This document shows positions 45,986-56,940 of a stretch of DNA of 64,000 nucleotides, one piece after another. The position numbers and the translations under genes were made by a program. The notes beneath the pieces are model-generated. The model was not told the DNA's origin, searched no databases, and was given only the letters and a program-made list of their open reading frames with translations. Numbering within the stretch: the first letter of the stretch is position 1; every line of letters starts with the position of its first letter. Location of the stretch: NCBI GenBank assembly GCA_009823505.1, contig VZQC01006589.1:6686174-6750173 (forward strand), read 5' to 3'. The DNA comes from Rhizomys pruinosus. Lineage: Eukaryota; Chordata; Mammalia; Rodentia; Spalacidae.

Positions 45986-46497
45986 TTAACTTCATATGGA
46001 AAAACAAAAGACCCTGAATAGCTAAAGCAACCCTGAGTGAAAAGTGCAATACTGGGGTGATTACATTACCAGACTTCAAGCTATATTACAGAGCTATAGT
46101 CATAAAGACAGTCAGGTACTGGCAAAAAACCCAGAACCATAGACCAATGGAACAAAATTGAAGATCCAAACTTGAGCTCATATAACTTCAGCCACCTCAT
46201 ATTTGACAAAGGGGCCAAAAAAGCTCAATGGAGGAAAGATAGCATCTTCAGCAAATGGTATTGGCAAAACTGGATCACCACTTGTAGAAGAACAAAGTGA
46301 AACCCCTACCCTCACCTTGTACAAAAATAAACTCCAAGTGGATCAAAGATCTCAACCTGAAACCTGAAACCCAGAAGGTGATTGAAGAAAAAGTCGGCAG
46401 CAACCTACAGGACACAGGTGTAGGGAAAGACTTTCTAAATCAAACAGCAGCTGCACAGGAAATAAGGACAACAGCTGACAAGTTGGACCTCTCAATT
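45986..46497 (+). mobile_element. Inverted LINE-1 ORF2 block
   Basis: Sense-oriented L1 ORF2 inside the minus-strand L1. It runs from 'aacttcatatggaaaaacaa' (the 'FIWKNK' region) through 'agatccaaacttgagctcat' to the 'GKDFLNQTAAAQE' region. Its 3' 90 bp are a near-perfect inverted copy of 43985-44080. It largely corresponds to the ORF2 portion missing at the B2 at 44092-44308. Confidence 0.85.
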
Positions 46498-46533
46498 TCC
46501 TTTATCTTTTCAAAGAACCAGGTTTTGGTCGAT
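46498..46533 (-). mobile_element. Short LINE-1 ORF2 fragment out of order
   Basis: 'tttatcttttcaaagaacca' with 'ggttttgg' repeats the sequence at 45605-45632 ('FFEKI' coding). It is fused directly to the endonuclease-region array, so intervening ORF2 codons are lost. Confidence 0.6.
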
Positions 46534-46792
46534 TTTGGAGAATGTTCATTGGGACACTGAGTAGAAAGTATATTCTCTGGTTTCTGGGTGTGGTTGATTT
46601 TGGAGAATGTTCCATGGGGCACTGAGTAGAAAGTTTATTCTCTGGTATTTGGGTGTTGTCAATTTTGGAGAATGTTCCATGGGGCCACTGAGTAGAATGT
46701 ATATTCTCTGGCGTCTGGGTGTGGTCAACTTTGGAGAATGTTCCATGGGGCACTGAGTAGAATGTATATTCTCTGGTGTTTGGGTGGAATAT
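46534..46792 (-). repeat. 65-bp tandem array in the L1 endonuclease region, about 4 copies
   Basis: Units start TTTGGAGAATGTTC at 46534, 46599, 46664 and 46730 (period 65, once 66). On the minus strand each unit encodes a version of 'TREYTFYSVPHGTFSKVDH', the end of the ORF2 endonuclease domain. 65 is not a multiple of 3, so the unit is read in a different frame each time. Confidence 0.92.
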
Positions 46793-47352
46793 TCTGTAGA
46801 TATCTGTGAGGTCCATTTGGTGTATTGTATTTTTCAGTTCTGATGTCTCTCTGTTTATTTTTTGTCCAGTTGACATATCCAGGGGGCTCAGTGGGGTATT
46901 GAAATCCCCCACTATTAGCGTGTTGGGATTAATCTGTGTCTTGAGGTCCTGAAGAATTGTTTATAAAGTTTGGTGCACCAGAGTTTGGTGCATAAACATT
47001 TAAGTTTGTGAAATCTTCCTGGTTAATTGTTCTATTGATAAGGATATAATGGCCCTCTTTGTCTTTTGTGATTAATCTTACTCTGGGGTCTATTTTGGCT
47101 GATATTAGAATAGACACTCCTGCTTGCTTTTGGGTACCATTTGCTTAGAATATTCTTTTCCATCCTTTCACTGTAAGGTGGTGTCTGGCCTTGAGGATGA
47201 GATGGGTTTCTTGTAGGCAGCATATAGATAGATTCTGTTTCATAATCCATTCTCCCAGTCTGTCTTTTGATTGGGGAGTTTAGACCTTTAATATTTAAGG
47301 TTATTATTGAGGGATGTGTGTTGTTTCCTTTCAACTTATTTTTTGTTTGCAT
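46793..47352 (-). mobile_element. LINE-1 ORF2 endonuclease domain, N-terminal part
   Basis: Apurinic-endonuclease-like domain spread over several minus-strand frames: ITLNIKGLNSPIKRQ near 47300, KDKEGHYI and NVYAPNSGAP (46929-47117), and GDFNTPLSPLD (near 46880-46912). Frameshifts prevent a full product. Known role: nicks genomic TT/AAAA targets. Confidence 0.9.
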
Positions 47353-47479
47353 TCTTGGTCTAGGTATTTATTTACTCTCTTATGCTTTTGGTAATTTCTC
47401 TCTTGTGTTGCTTAAGGACAGTTGCTCCTTTCCTCTGTTCTTTGAATTGCTTCAAGTATTTTCTGAAGTGTTTTTTTTT
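47353..47479 (-). mobile_element. LINE-1 inter-ORF region
   Basis: T-rich stretch between ORF2 start and ORF1 end, including a run of T at 47471-47488. Confidence 0.6.
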
Positions 47480-47790
47480 TTTTTTTTTGACGTGTGTTCT
47501 CTCATTTTATGTCAAGAAAGATTTTTCTTTCTCCTTCAACTATGATTGACATTTTTGCTGGGTATAGTAGTCTGGGTTGGCATCTAAAGTTATTTATCAC
47601 TGGGAATACTTTTTGGTTCCATGTTCTTCTGGCTTTCATGGTTTGTACTGAGAAGTCAGCTGTAAGTCTGATGGATTACCACTTATATGTAACTTGTTGT
47701 TTTTCTCTTGTGGCTTTCAATATTTTGTCCTTGTTTTGAGCATCTAGTGTTTTAACTATGATATGACGTGGGGAATTTCTTTTCTTGTCT
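47480..47790 (-). mobile_element. LINE-1 ORF1 C-terminal domain fragment
   Basis: The minus strand encodes the ORF1p (RNA-binding chaperone) C-terminal domain: an IVKTLDAQNKDKILKA-like stretch, then KATREKQQVTY, RLTADFSVQTMKARR and AKMSIIVEGE-type blocks, with stops. Truncated at about 47790. ORF1 N-terminus, coiled coil and 5'UTR are absent. Confidence 0.8.
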
Positions 47791-48040
47791 GACCTCCAGC
47801 AGTAAACAGCTTCCAATAGTCCCTTAGCTAATTTGGGGTTTCTGGCCTATTTCTTCAGTTTTATGCTGGGTTTTTGTTTGGTTTGAGTTTGCATTGTTTG
47901 TGTGTATGTTGACAGTGTTGCTGTTCAGTCATATGAGGAAGTTACCAAAAGCCTGAAAGTCTGTTTCCCTGTGGTCATCCACCACCCCTGGCTCTTACAG
48001 TCTTTCCAGCCCCTCTTCTACTATAATCCCTGATCTTTAG
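47791..48040 (-). mobile_element. Older LINE-1 3'UTR abutting the large L1
   Basis: 'ctgacctccagcagtaaaca', 'ttccaatagtcccttagcta', 'tatgctgggtttttgtttgg' and 'ccctggctcttacagtcttt' in the reversed 3'UTR order, parallel to 2602-3880. It begins exactly where ORF1 homology ends. Confidence 0.65.
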
Positions 48041-48307
48041 ATGGATAAAGTTTAATACAGGAGTCCTGTCCTGAAACACACTCTGAGGTTTCTTGTTCTC
48101 TACATTTCTGTCCCTGTGGCTTTCAGTGTTAACTGTCCTCTGTAATATGACTTTTATAAATGGAGATAATCTGGATTAATGACTTTTTAAAAAACTTTAT
48201 ATTTTTAATGTAAAAATTAAAAACATGCATAGTAGATAAAATAGATAAGCCAACATTATTGTAATTTATTATCATTATCAAATATTCCACACTGTATATA
48301 ATTATAT
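48041..48307. other. Unassigned sequence
   Basis: No gene or repeat recognised; AT-rich on the right. Confidence 0.45.
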
Positions 48308-48320
48308 ATACCATACATTT

Positions 48321-48549
48321 AAAAAAATTAATGTTTTTTATTTTTTTTATGTGTATGAGTGTACTGTCTGCATGTGGGTTGGTGCACCTGTGTTGTGCAA
48401 TGCCTCAGAGATCAGAAGAGGGCATTGGATTCTCCTGGAACTATAGTTAAAGACCGTTTTTAGCCTCCATGTGGATGCTGGGAATTGAACCTGGGTCCTC
48501 TGAAAGAGCAGTTGGAGCTCTTAAACACTGAGCCATCTCTCCAGCCCCC
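48321..48549 (-). mobile_element. B2-type SINE with imperfect 13-bp TSD
   Basis: Reversed SINE ending 'gagccatctctccagcccc', without the 17-bp duplication. TSD ATACCATACATTT (48308-48320) versus ATACCAGACATTT (48550-48562), one mismatch. Confidence 0.9.
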
Positions 48550-48562
48550 ATACCAGACATTT

Positions 48563-51500
48563 TTATCACACATTTTTTATTGAATATTATAGGCTGGCTA
48601 GAGCTTAGGGTTGATCTGGTCCTGGAAGAATTGACTTTTAATTAACCCAAGCAAAAGCATGTCGCCTGTGTCTTCCTGTTTTGGTACCTGACCTCATTTC
48701 CTAGGCAATATCACATTGGTACTCAACACCAAAAGATAATGAATGAAAGAATGAATGGATTGATGAATGTGGGTATACTTGAGAATTAACATATCAAAGT
48801 ACTGAAAAGTGGTGCTGACTCCACTTGACACAGTGGCGATGAGGAAGGATAAGTGACCTTGGAAAATGAAATATTCTAGAACTAGGGACTAAAAGGCCAG
48901 ATGGTCTGTTAAGATTGTTGTGGAGCCAAGCTTGGACTTCCCCAGTTAAAGCCAGAGAAGCCATTTTGAATAAAATTATGGGTGGGCGGGACTCTTGACA
49001 CAATAAGACAGTTCCATCTAGACAGTTCCTGGAGACAGAAGCTTCCAAGTGATGTCTAGGGGATCTAGCATCCTCTGAGATTGGGCCCACTCTTAAAAGC
49101 TAAATTTCAGAGTTATGCTATGTGTTCAAGTCATTGTGATGTTGATGAAGTAAATGTCATATTATATGTGTGTGTTTGTCTAGTGTTGAGTATATAAATA
49201 ATGTGTAACTATTAATAAAATTTCAATGAGCATGTGATACTTTATATATGGATCTTCTAAGAATGATTAAGGTACTTTATGACTTGACAACCCCTTTTAT
49301 TTCTATCTCAGACACAGTATGGCTGGAGGTTTTGCTATGGTTTAAACCCAAATCTGAACTGACAGAACACACATTGCAACAGATATGGTTCTGAAAATAA
49401 GGGCAGCTTTAATGCCATCTATTTCTTCTGAATAAAGGAGAGTTTATATGTCACTTGATGAATTCTCTGTAGTATTTAATACTACTTCATGGAGCATAAA
49501 ATTGTGAAAGGGGTGGGAAGGTATTAAGCACTAAGTAATATCCTTTGTAATGTCTCACAGAGAAAGGTTAAGGAATCACCATTTTCTATGAGGAAATTAA
49601 TTTGTTGGAGTCACCATGGGAAATCAGAGTTAAGAGAAGAGATAAAATCCTGTGAAAACAATATCTATCAAATTTTAAGTAGGTGTGTCAATTTATAGGA
49701 TACCAAAAATGAGAATTATTTCAAAAAGTAAAAAACAAATGCAAAAAATATCAGTATTTTACAGGTTAAGTTAGAAAGGATCGGGTGTGTTCATAAAACA
49801 AGTTAACTCTGAGTTCTTGAAATTATTTTTTAATGAAAAGGAAATAAAGTAGCCCTTGACATAGAAATACCTTTAACACTTGGGGAAAATGACAATAAAA
49901 ATAAAGCAAATTGAAATGTTTGTTTTAGAATTTTATGATGCCCTTGCTTGAATCAGAAGAATATGTTTATTATGGAAACATTTATTGTAAGACTTATGTA
50001 CCTGGGTTTTTCTTCTGAGAAAATCTGGAAGCCTGTGGATTGTGAAGTATTATTATACTTGCTGAAATGCAAGTCTTCTGTGTTAGGAGTAATTAGAATA
50101 AAGACAATATTTTACAGGACGAAAAGAATATGGAAGACAGTGGCATTAAGTTTTATAAAATAGTCTAAAAGATGGGCTTAGAGGCAGAGGGGTAAGTCAG
50201 GACCAGGAGTGTATTTGGGCTGCAGACCTTTATCCTGGAGATGAATGCCTGCTGAGGTCAAGGCTGAGGGCTCTCGACATGGAGATGAACATATGGTAAT
50301 AGCAGCAGTTGTGGGATATCTTGACTGATTCTAAGTAAGATGAATGTAAATGCACTGTCTGTATGTGTTAGGGAAAATGACAGTACACATCACAGTGTAT
50401 CCAGACTGAGTCAAACAATTGGAATTGGTTTCTGAGTCAATTGGTTCTTTACTGTAAAGTCCAGAATTGGAATGGGCTTGGGCTAAGATAGACTCTGAAC
50501 ATATTCACTTACAACACTCTCTCTACTTCCTGTTGCTTCTCATGGAGTCATATTTATCTAAGGATCGGCACACATAGTAGCATCACAGGGATGCATTGCA
50601 GAGGTTGTGACCCCATTAGGGCCATTCTCCTGCTGCTCCCTGGGGGAAGAGTTCCTGTAAGAAGTTTCTATAATATGCAATAGGAAAATGTTAAGGGTGA
50701 CACTACAAAAAATCTTTAGACACCTGTCAACCTTAATTTTCATGAGCATGATTAAAACTCAAAAGTATCATTTTTAAAAGTCATAATGACTGGAAAATTA
50801 AGAAAAAAACTATCACACACTTTCAGAGAGCACAAAACCTGTCATGGCATTTTGCAAATGTTGTGAAGCTATTTTCAAATGCAGTCGGTCATTATCTCCT
50901 TTCACTTTCCCTATTCCCACTTGTAAGGTAATTCTACCATTCATTCTCCATTCTTTCTTGGATCCCAAACATAGTGCAGAGGCACAGGAAGAGGCACTGT
51001 GTAGGCACAGGACAGTGCTGAACCATTCCTTAATTCTCATTAATTTAAATTTTTATCATCTTAAAGCTGTAAGGTAGTTTCTGTGATTCTTTTTTATTTT
51101 GAAGAAGAAATTACCATCATAGACAACTAAACACCGGTAGAGCTAAGATGAAAAGCCTGTGACTGGATATAGAGTTTGAACATTTAACAGTCTTTAAGTA
51201 TGTCTGGGAATAAAGAAACGGAACAGTCAATAATTACACTAATGAATGAGTGAGTCCAGTAATAAATGATCAATAAACAAAACAAATCTATTTCTCTCTG
51301 CACCCCTCAAATTCATATGTGTTCCCTTGAGAGATGGTGTGACTGAAAACAGATTATAAGAAATGTGACATCAAGTCAAACAATACTCCGAACTTTACAG
51401 CTAGCTTGGGGGCATTTTCAACGTAGTGAAGACCATTGTCCATTCAATCATTAAATGTACATTGACCCTTTGCACCTCACAGGACATGTTTTGTGGAAAG

Positions 51501-51734
51501 GAGGAGCTAATGTCTCAGAAGTTCTGCTGAAGTCATAAAGAGGAGTGTGTGAAATGCAGAACTTTTCTGGAACTCAAGCTTATTTCCCATAGTAAGCTCC
51601 TTTGATCCAGCTGAAGAAATTCAGGTCACAACTGAGGAATGGAGGTGAGTAGATGGAGAAATCAGACATGGAGAGTAGCGTGAAAAACAGGCAGATTGTG
51701 AGCTCCTGCAAAACTCTTTTTAATCAGGGAAATA
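48563..51734. other. Unassigned AT-rich unique sequence
   Basis: About 3.2 kb with no gene or classifiable repeat. The 98-codon minus frame at 48794-49090 lies in a slightly GC-richer block but has no recognisable domain. Confidence 0.5.
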
Positions 51735-51874
51735 GGGATATCTATCTATATCTCTATCTCTCTATTTATCCATCTATCTATATCTATCTCTCTCTCTATT
51801 TATTTCTCTATCTGTCTCTCTCTATCTGTCTATCTCTCTACCTCTCTCTGCGTCTATCCATCTGTCTGTCTATC

Positions 51875-51920
<46 letters not shown>

Positions 51921-51921
51921 C
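51735..51921. repeat. (CTAT)n/(CTCT)n compound microsatellite
   Basis: Degenerate CTAT/CTCT/CTGT mixture on the left resolving to about 12 perfect TATC units on the right. The 108-codon frame through it is a by-product. Confidence 0.95.
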
Positions 51922-52235
51922 AATTGTTTCTGCCCTTCCTCAAATGTGCCAAGTGTTGCTCATCAGCCTAGATCGCTGACTCGGCTGTTGCCTTGGTTAA
52001 CTTCCGAGAACAGGTTAGACTTGTTCAGCAGGCAAAGTGATAATCACACTGGTGTGCAGGTATGTAACACTCTACAGTTTCCCATGGTTATCCATAAGTG
52101 TTTGTAGGTCTATGTGACATAATCAGGATATAGTCTTGTCTTGATCAATACAGTGATAGTCATCTTTTTAGAATTTCTGAGATTATTTACTTTGACCTCT
52201 ATTTTACCAGTTGGTGTTGTCTCAATATCATCTTT
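51922..52235. other. Unassigned unique sequence
   Basis: Nothing recognised. Confidence 0.5.
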
Positions 52236-52333
52236 CTCTAGGAATTAGATCTCATCAATAAGAATTGGTCTTATGTGTCCTATGCTCTAGGAATTAGATC
52301 TCATCAATAAGAATTGGTCTTATGTGTCCTATG
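52236..52333. repeat. 49-bp perfect tandem duplication
   Basis: Two identical 49-bp copies, 52236-52284 and 52285-52333, each beginning CTCTAGGAATTAGATC, followed by the start of a third (CTCTA). Confidence 0.95.
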
Positions 52334-52897
52334 CTCTAAGTAGAGGATTTCAAGACTGAGTCAGGTAATCAAGCCTAGTAATACCCCTAGGAGGCTTATT
52401 ATGTGCCAGTTTTGTAGATGATATGTTATGTGGTCCCATCCTGGGAATTGAAGCCAGAGGTCTCCTCCTGTAAGCTGGAACTCTGGTGCTGCTGCATGGA
52501 ACTGGAGTTATGCTACTCTCACATTTGCCTGGTGCTTTGGACCCCAACAATACTACAGTTACATGCTCCCCTGGCCATAGGCTATGATGGAGCAGAGTAG
52601 AGCATGGAAGACTTCCTGATGTTTGGCAGCAGCTGTAGCCTTCTCCAAGTGACCACATTCCCCACTGTCCCCTCCTCTGAGGTCCCAGGTTGGGAAGGGC
52701 AGACAGAGGCTTTTGCTTCTTATGCTGTGGACAGGAGAGCCCTCTTGTATTTCCAAATTATGCTCTTGGAAGAACTGATTTCCTATAAGCACCATCCCCA
52801 CATCCTCTGAGGCCCAGACATGGTTGTATACAGCGGCCTTAACTACCTGCTGATCACCGGAGAGATTTTATCCGGAAAAATACATGTGCAGTGTGGC
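52334..52897. other. Unassigned unique sequence
   Basis: Frames on both strands up to 102 codons, with no recognisable product or repeat. Confidence 0.45.
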
Positions 52898-52898
52898 C

Positions 52899-52949
<51 letters not shown>

Positions 52950-53196
52950 TGTGTGTGTACTTATGGTGGGCTGTGTGTCTATATAAGGTGTGCTACTTAA
53001 GTATGGGAATGGCTGTTCCCAAGCATGGACATATGTGGAGACCAGAGGAGATCATCTACTGGCGTACTCCTCTATCGCTGTCTGATTTATTGCCTTGTGA
53101 TAGGATCTATTACTACACCAAGGTCACCATTTCAGCTAATCTTGATGCCCATCAAGCAACCAAGGTTCCCCTGCTTCCCCATCCCACTTACTGGGT
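52898..53196 (-). mobile_element. B4-type SINE with (GT)n, part 1
   Basis: (GT)n at 52900-52958, then 'gtggagaccagaggagatca' and 'gcttccccatcccacttact', the reversed 3' half of a B4-type SINE. Interrupted by a B2 at 53197. Confidence 0.65.
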
Positions 53197-53451
53197 TTTT
53201 AAAAAATTTTTTTTTATTAATTTTATTTATTTCTGTATGTGTATGAATGTACTGTCTGCATGCAAGTTTGTGCACCCGTGTCGCGCAATGCCGCGGAGGT
53301 CAGAAGAGGATGTCGGACTCCCCTGGAACTGGAGTTCTCCTGGAATTGGAGTTTCAGATGGTTCTCGGCCGCCATGTGGGTGCTGGGGATCGAACCCGGG
53401 TCCTCTGCAAGAGCGGTAGGTGCTCTTAACCGCTAGGTCATCTCTCCAGCC
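53197..53451 (-). mobile_element. B2-type SINE, young, with 14-bp TSD
   Basis: Reversed SINE with CpG-rich body ('cgcgcaatgccgcggaggtc'), ending 'ggtcatctctccagcc'. TSD CCCACTTACTGGGT at 53183-53196 and 53452-53465. Carries the 17-bp internal duplication (about 53320-53355). Open plus frames inside are antisense SINE. Confidence 0.95.
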
Positions 53452-53465
53452 CCCACTTACTGGGT

Positions 53466-53575
53466 CTGTAGGCATGCAGAGCCACATTTAGCTTTTCTAT
53501 GTGGGGTGAATGGGAATCAAAGTCTTTATGAAAGTATGCTGATCACTAAGTCATCTCCATCACCCAAGTGAGCAT
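53466..53575 (-). mobile_element. B4-type SINE, part 2
   Basis: Continuation of the interrupted SINE ('gtaggcatgcagagccacat') ending in 'gatcactaagtcatctccat' followed by 'caccc', the reversed tRNA-like head. Confidence 0.6.
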
Positions 53576-53805
53576 TTATTCCACAAGTAATCTGCAGTTT
53601 CTTAGAAACCAGGCACCAGAATAAAGCCCTTTTCCTGAGTGAACTGAGCACAGTTTCTCTAGGCTGTGTCTGGGACAGGCAGGGCTAGGCTCCTCATCCT
53701 GCTCTTATCCTCTAGGAGTCATTTTCTTGCCCTGCCTGAGGTTCTTGGCTCATTTATAATACGACAGAATTTTAGCAGGTATTGATTTAATAAGTGAAAG
53801 AATGC

Positions 53806-53886
53806 TGAAGGACATCCTCTGACTGCCACCCATGCACTGTGGGATGTATATACCCACAAAATAAATAAATGTAATTAAAAACAATT
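53806..53886 (+). mobile_element. B4/RSINE-type SINE tail
   Basis: 'catcctctgactgccaccca' followed by 'tgcactgtgg' and an AATAAATAAATG-TAATTAAAAA tail typical of RSINE1/B4. 5' part missing. Confidence 0.65.
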
Positions 53887-54110
53887 GGGTCTAGCAAGAT
53901 GGCTCAGCCATTAAATGTGCTCGCCACCAAACCCAAAATCTGTGTTGTATTCCCAGGATAGTGGTGTGAGCAGACAGATGACTCCAACAAGGTGTGCTTT
54001 TCCCTCCACAAGCCTTGTGACACATAGCTGCCCACACATTTACAGATACACATAAATAAATGTTAAATGAATAAGCAAATAAACGAGTAAGTAAATAAAT
54101 GCAACTTTCA
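53887..54110 (+). mobile_element. B4/RSINE-type SINE
   Basis: 'ggtctagcaagatggctcag' and 'tgctcgccaccaaaccc' head, a CCTCCACAAG block and a long degenerate AAATAAATG tail. Inserted directly behind the previous SINE tail. Confidence 0.78.
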
Positions 54111-54194
54111 AAAGGTATTAATACCAAGACTGAGTGCACAAAGGAAAGTCCATATTAGCACCTGAAAAGGTGTACAGTTACAGCCTAAGGAGAG

Positions 54195-54345
54195 ACTCCT
54201 CACCAGAACCTGCTTTTCAGCCTTGACCTGAGACTTCAACCTCCAGGCCTGTGAGAAAAAAACCAAACATATCTGTTGTGTAAACCAAACAGTGCATTGC
54301 ATTTTATCAGACAGTCTATCAAACTGTAATAGCATTTTATTCCCA
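54195..54345 (+). mobile_element. MLT1/MST-type MaLR LTR, 3' part
   Basis: 'ccttgacctgagacttcaac' followed by 'ctccaggcctgtgagaaaa', 'tctgttgtgtaaaccaaaca' and a 'gcattttatcagacag' block. This is the order of the mammal-wide MLT1-type LTR end. A 123-codon minus frame overlapping it (54108-54479) is not a gene. Confidence 0.6.
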
Positions 54346-55659
54346 TAGAGATAAACATGGACACAGTGAAAGTTTGCTGAGTCTTTATCTGTTTGAAACT
54401 CATGTAGCCTTAAAGGAAGTAAAGTTTTAGAGAACAAGTAGCTGGAGAATGAGCACACTTGGCAAAAGAAGGACTTCAAACAGCCTTTTTTTCTCTCAAT
54501 CTTTTCTTTTTAGTAGAATATTATACCTCTCCTTGGAAATAATCAGACTAGTAAGATCAACAGCAGATGTTTTGGGTGTAAATAAATGCATACATCCTTC
54601 AGAAGTTTGTTGGGTAATAAAGGTCAAAGACTGACACGATGTGTTTGATGTGTGGTAAGCAGGAAAAGCTGATTTATAACACACACTAAACTACATCCAG
54701 GGATGAGTTAATGGAGGCATAGATTATGATTGACTGATAATATTGGTGAACATAATTAAAGTGTTCAATGGAGACACAGCACCCAAAAACCCACCACCAA
54801 GCTGGGAGAGGCAGCTCATGATTCCAGTCCAGCCAGGGAAGCTTAAAACCAGAGGCCTTGGAATGCGCAGACAGCTTGGGTAGCAGAGTGGACAGTGCGT
54901 CCCAAAGCTCCCAAAGATATTAAGTAAATAGGTAAGCATAATAATCATGCCATTAAGATTACAAAATAATGGAAGTTATTACTATTATGTGGTTGCAATT
55001 ATTTTAGTCAAACCTGTATCACATAAATGACTTCTTGAAATGGTGCCTGTATGAATGCAACACATGTTTTTAATTTTTAAAAATATATTATTTTTTCTGT
55101 TGAAGATACATTTTTAAATTAGCAGGTTACTTATTGACATAATATCAAGAAAATAGTTACATTTTTTTCCGCATAGTTATCTACACAATCTCAAAAGAGT
55201 GGTTTGCTTAAAAAGCAAATATAGTTAAGTCCAATGAAATTAAGATTAACTAATCCACAAAAGATTTAATTCTCCAACGAATTGTTATTTTATTTCTGGG
55301 TTCTGTTATGACCTTTATTGCATAGCTTGTCCAATTATACCTGTAAAATGATAGACAGGTTATTACTGAGCATCTTCAGCTAACTGTGCTGCTTTGAACA
55401 GGAAGGAGAATCAGGAAGAAACATTTCCTTCTGAGGCCTGATAGAGTCATGAAAAATAGAGATCATTTATTTTATTTTTGAAAAAGTTCATGCATGAACA
55501 ATGTGTTTGCATTGTTTCCATCCTGCCCAGCCCCTACAGCTCCTCACATGTTTTCCCTCTCAATTTCTTGTCCTTTTCTTTGATTATAATTATATAGACC
55601 TGCATGCATGTATAAATACACACACACACATGCAGGGGTGTACTCACATGCACTGTAAC
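54346..55659. other. Unassigned AT-rich unique sequence
   Basis: No gene or repeat recognised apart from a short CA run at 55617-55631. Confidence 0.5.
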
Positions 55660-56940
55660 CCTATGCACGGTGATGTATACATTGGCCAGCATATGCATGG
55701 TGGTATACGCACTGTCAACACATGCATGGTGGTGGTATATGCACTGATCAGCATATGCATGGTGTTGTATACACTGGTCACCATTGCACAGTGGTGTATG
55801 CACTGTCAGCATATGCATGTTGGTGTATGCACTGTCAGCATATGCATGGTGGTGTGTGCACTGTCAACCTATGCATTGTGGTGTGCGCACTGTCAGCCTA
55901 TGCATGGTGGTGTGCACACTGTCAGCCTATGCATGGTAGTGTGTGCACTGTCAGCATATGCATGGTGGTGTGTGCACTGTCAGCATATGCATGGTGGTGT
56001 GTGCACTGTCAGCATATGCATGGTGGTGCATGTACTGTTCAGCATATGCAGGGTGGTGCATGCACTGTTCAGCATATGCATGGTGGTGCATGCACTGTCA
56101 GCATATGCATGGTTGTGTATGCACTGTCAGCATATGCATGGTGGTGTAAGCACTGTCAGCATATGCATGGTGGTGTATGCACTGGTCAGCATATGCATGC
56201 TGCTGTATGCACTGTCAGCATATGCATGGTGGTGTATGCACTGGTCAGCATATGCATGGTGGTGCATGCACTGGTCAGCATATGCATGGTGGTGTATGCA
56301 CTGGTCAGCATATGCATGGTGGTGTATGCACCGTCAGCATATGCATGGTTGTATATGCACCATCAGCATATGCATGGTGGTGTATGCACTGTCAGAATAT
56401 GCATGATGGTGTATGTACTGTCAGTATATGCATGGTGGTGTATGCATTGTCGTATATGCATGGTGGTGTATGCATTGTCGTATATGCATGGTGGTGTATT
56501 GATTGGTCAGCATATGCATGGTGGTGTATTGATTGGTCAGCATATGCATGGTGGTGTATTGACTGTCAGTATATGCATGGTGGTGTATGCACTGGTCAGA
56601 ATATGCGTGGTGGTGCATGCTGTGGTCAGCATATGCATGGTGGTGTATGCACTGTCAACATATGTATTTTGGTGCATGCACTGGTCAGCTTATGCATGGT
56701 AGTGTATGCACTATCAGCATGTGCATGTTGGTGCATGCACTGGTCACCATATGCATGGTTGTGTATGCACTGTCAGCATATGCATGGTGGTGTATGCACT
56801 GTCAGCATATGCACGGTTGTGTATACGTTGTCCGCATATGCATGGTGATGTATGCACTGTCAGCATATGCACCATTGTGTATACATTGTCCGCCTATGCA
56901 TGGTAGTGAATGCATGCACTGGTCAGCATATGCATTTTCA
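55660..56940. repeat. 29/30-bp minisatellite, about 43 copies
   Basis: Unit TATGCATGGTGGTGTATGCA plus CTGTCAGCA (29 bp) or CTGGTCAGCA (30 bp). The left edge is diverged, the centre most regular, and the right end ends at 'gcatatgcattttcat'. None of the three forward frames of the unit contains a stop, so plus-strand frames of 326 codons (55722-56702), 301 codons (55501-56406) and 223 codons (56177-56848) are open. They cycle through MHGGVCTV-, SICMVVYAL- and SAYAWWCMHC-type peptides. No codon-usage or gene context supports translation. Confidence 0.96.

Noticed and set aside
51653..51979. 108-codon ORF with Tyr/Leu/Ser repeats
   Set aside because: Translation of the CTAT/CTCT microsatellite.
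54108..54479. 123-codon minus ORF
   Set aside because: Runs antisense through an MLT1-type LTR end and unique DNA; no domain.
55660..56940. CRISPR-like array
   Set aside because: Direct repeats have no unique spacers; it is a tandem satellite in a mammalian genome.
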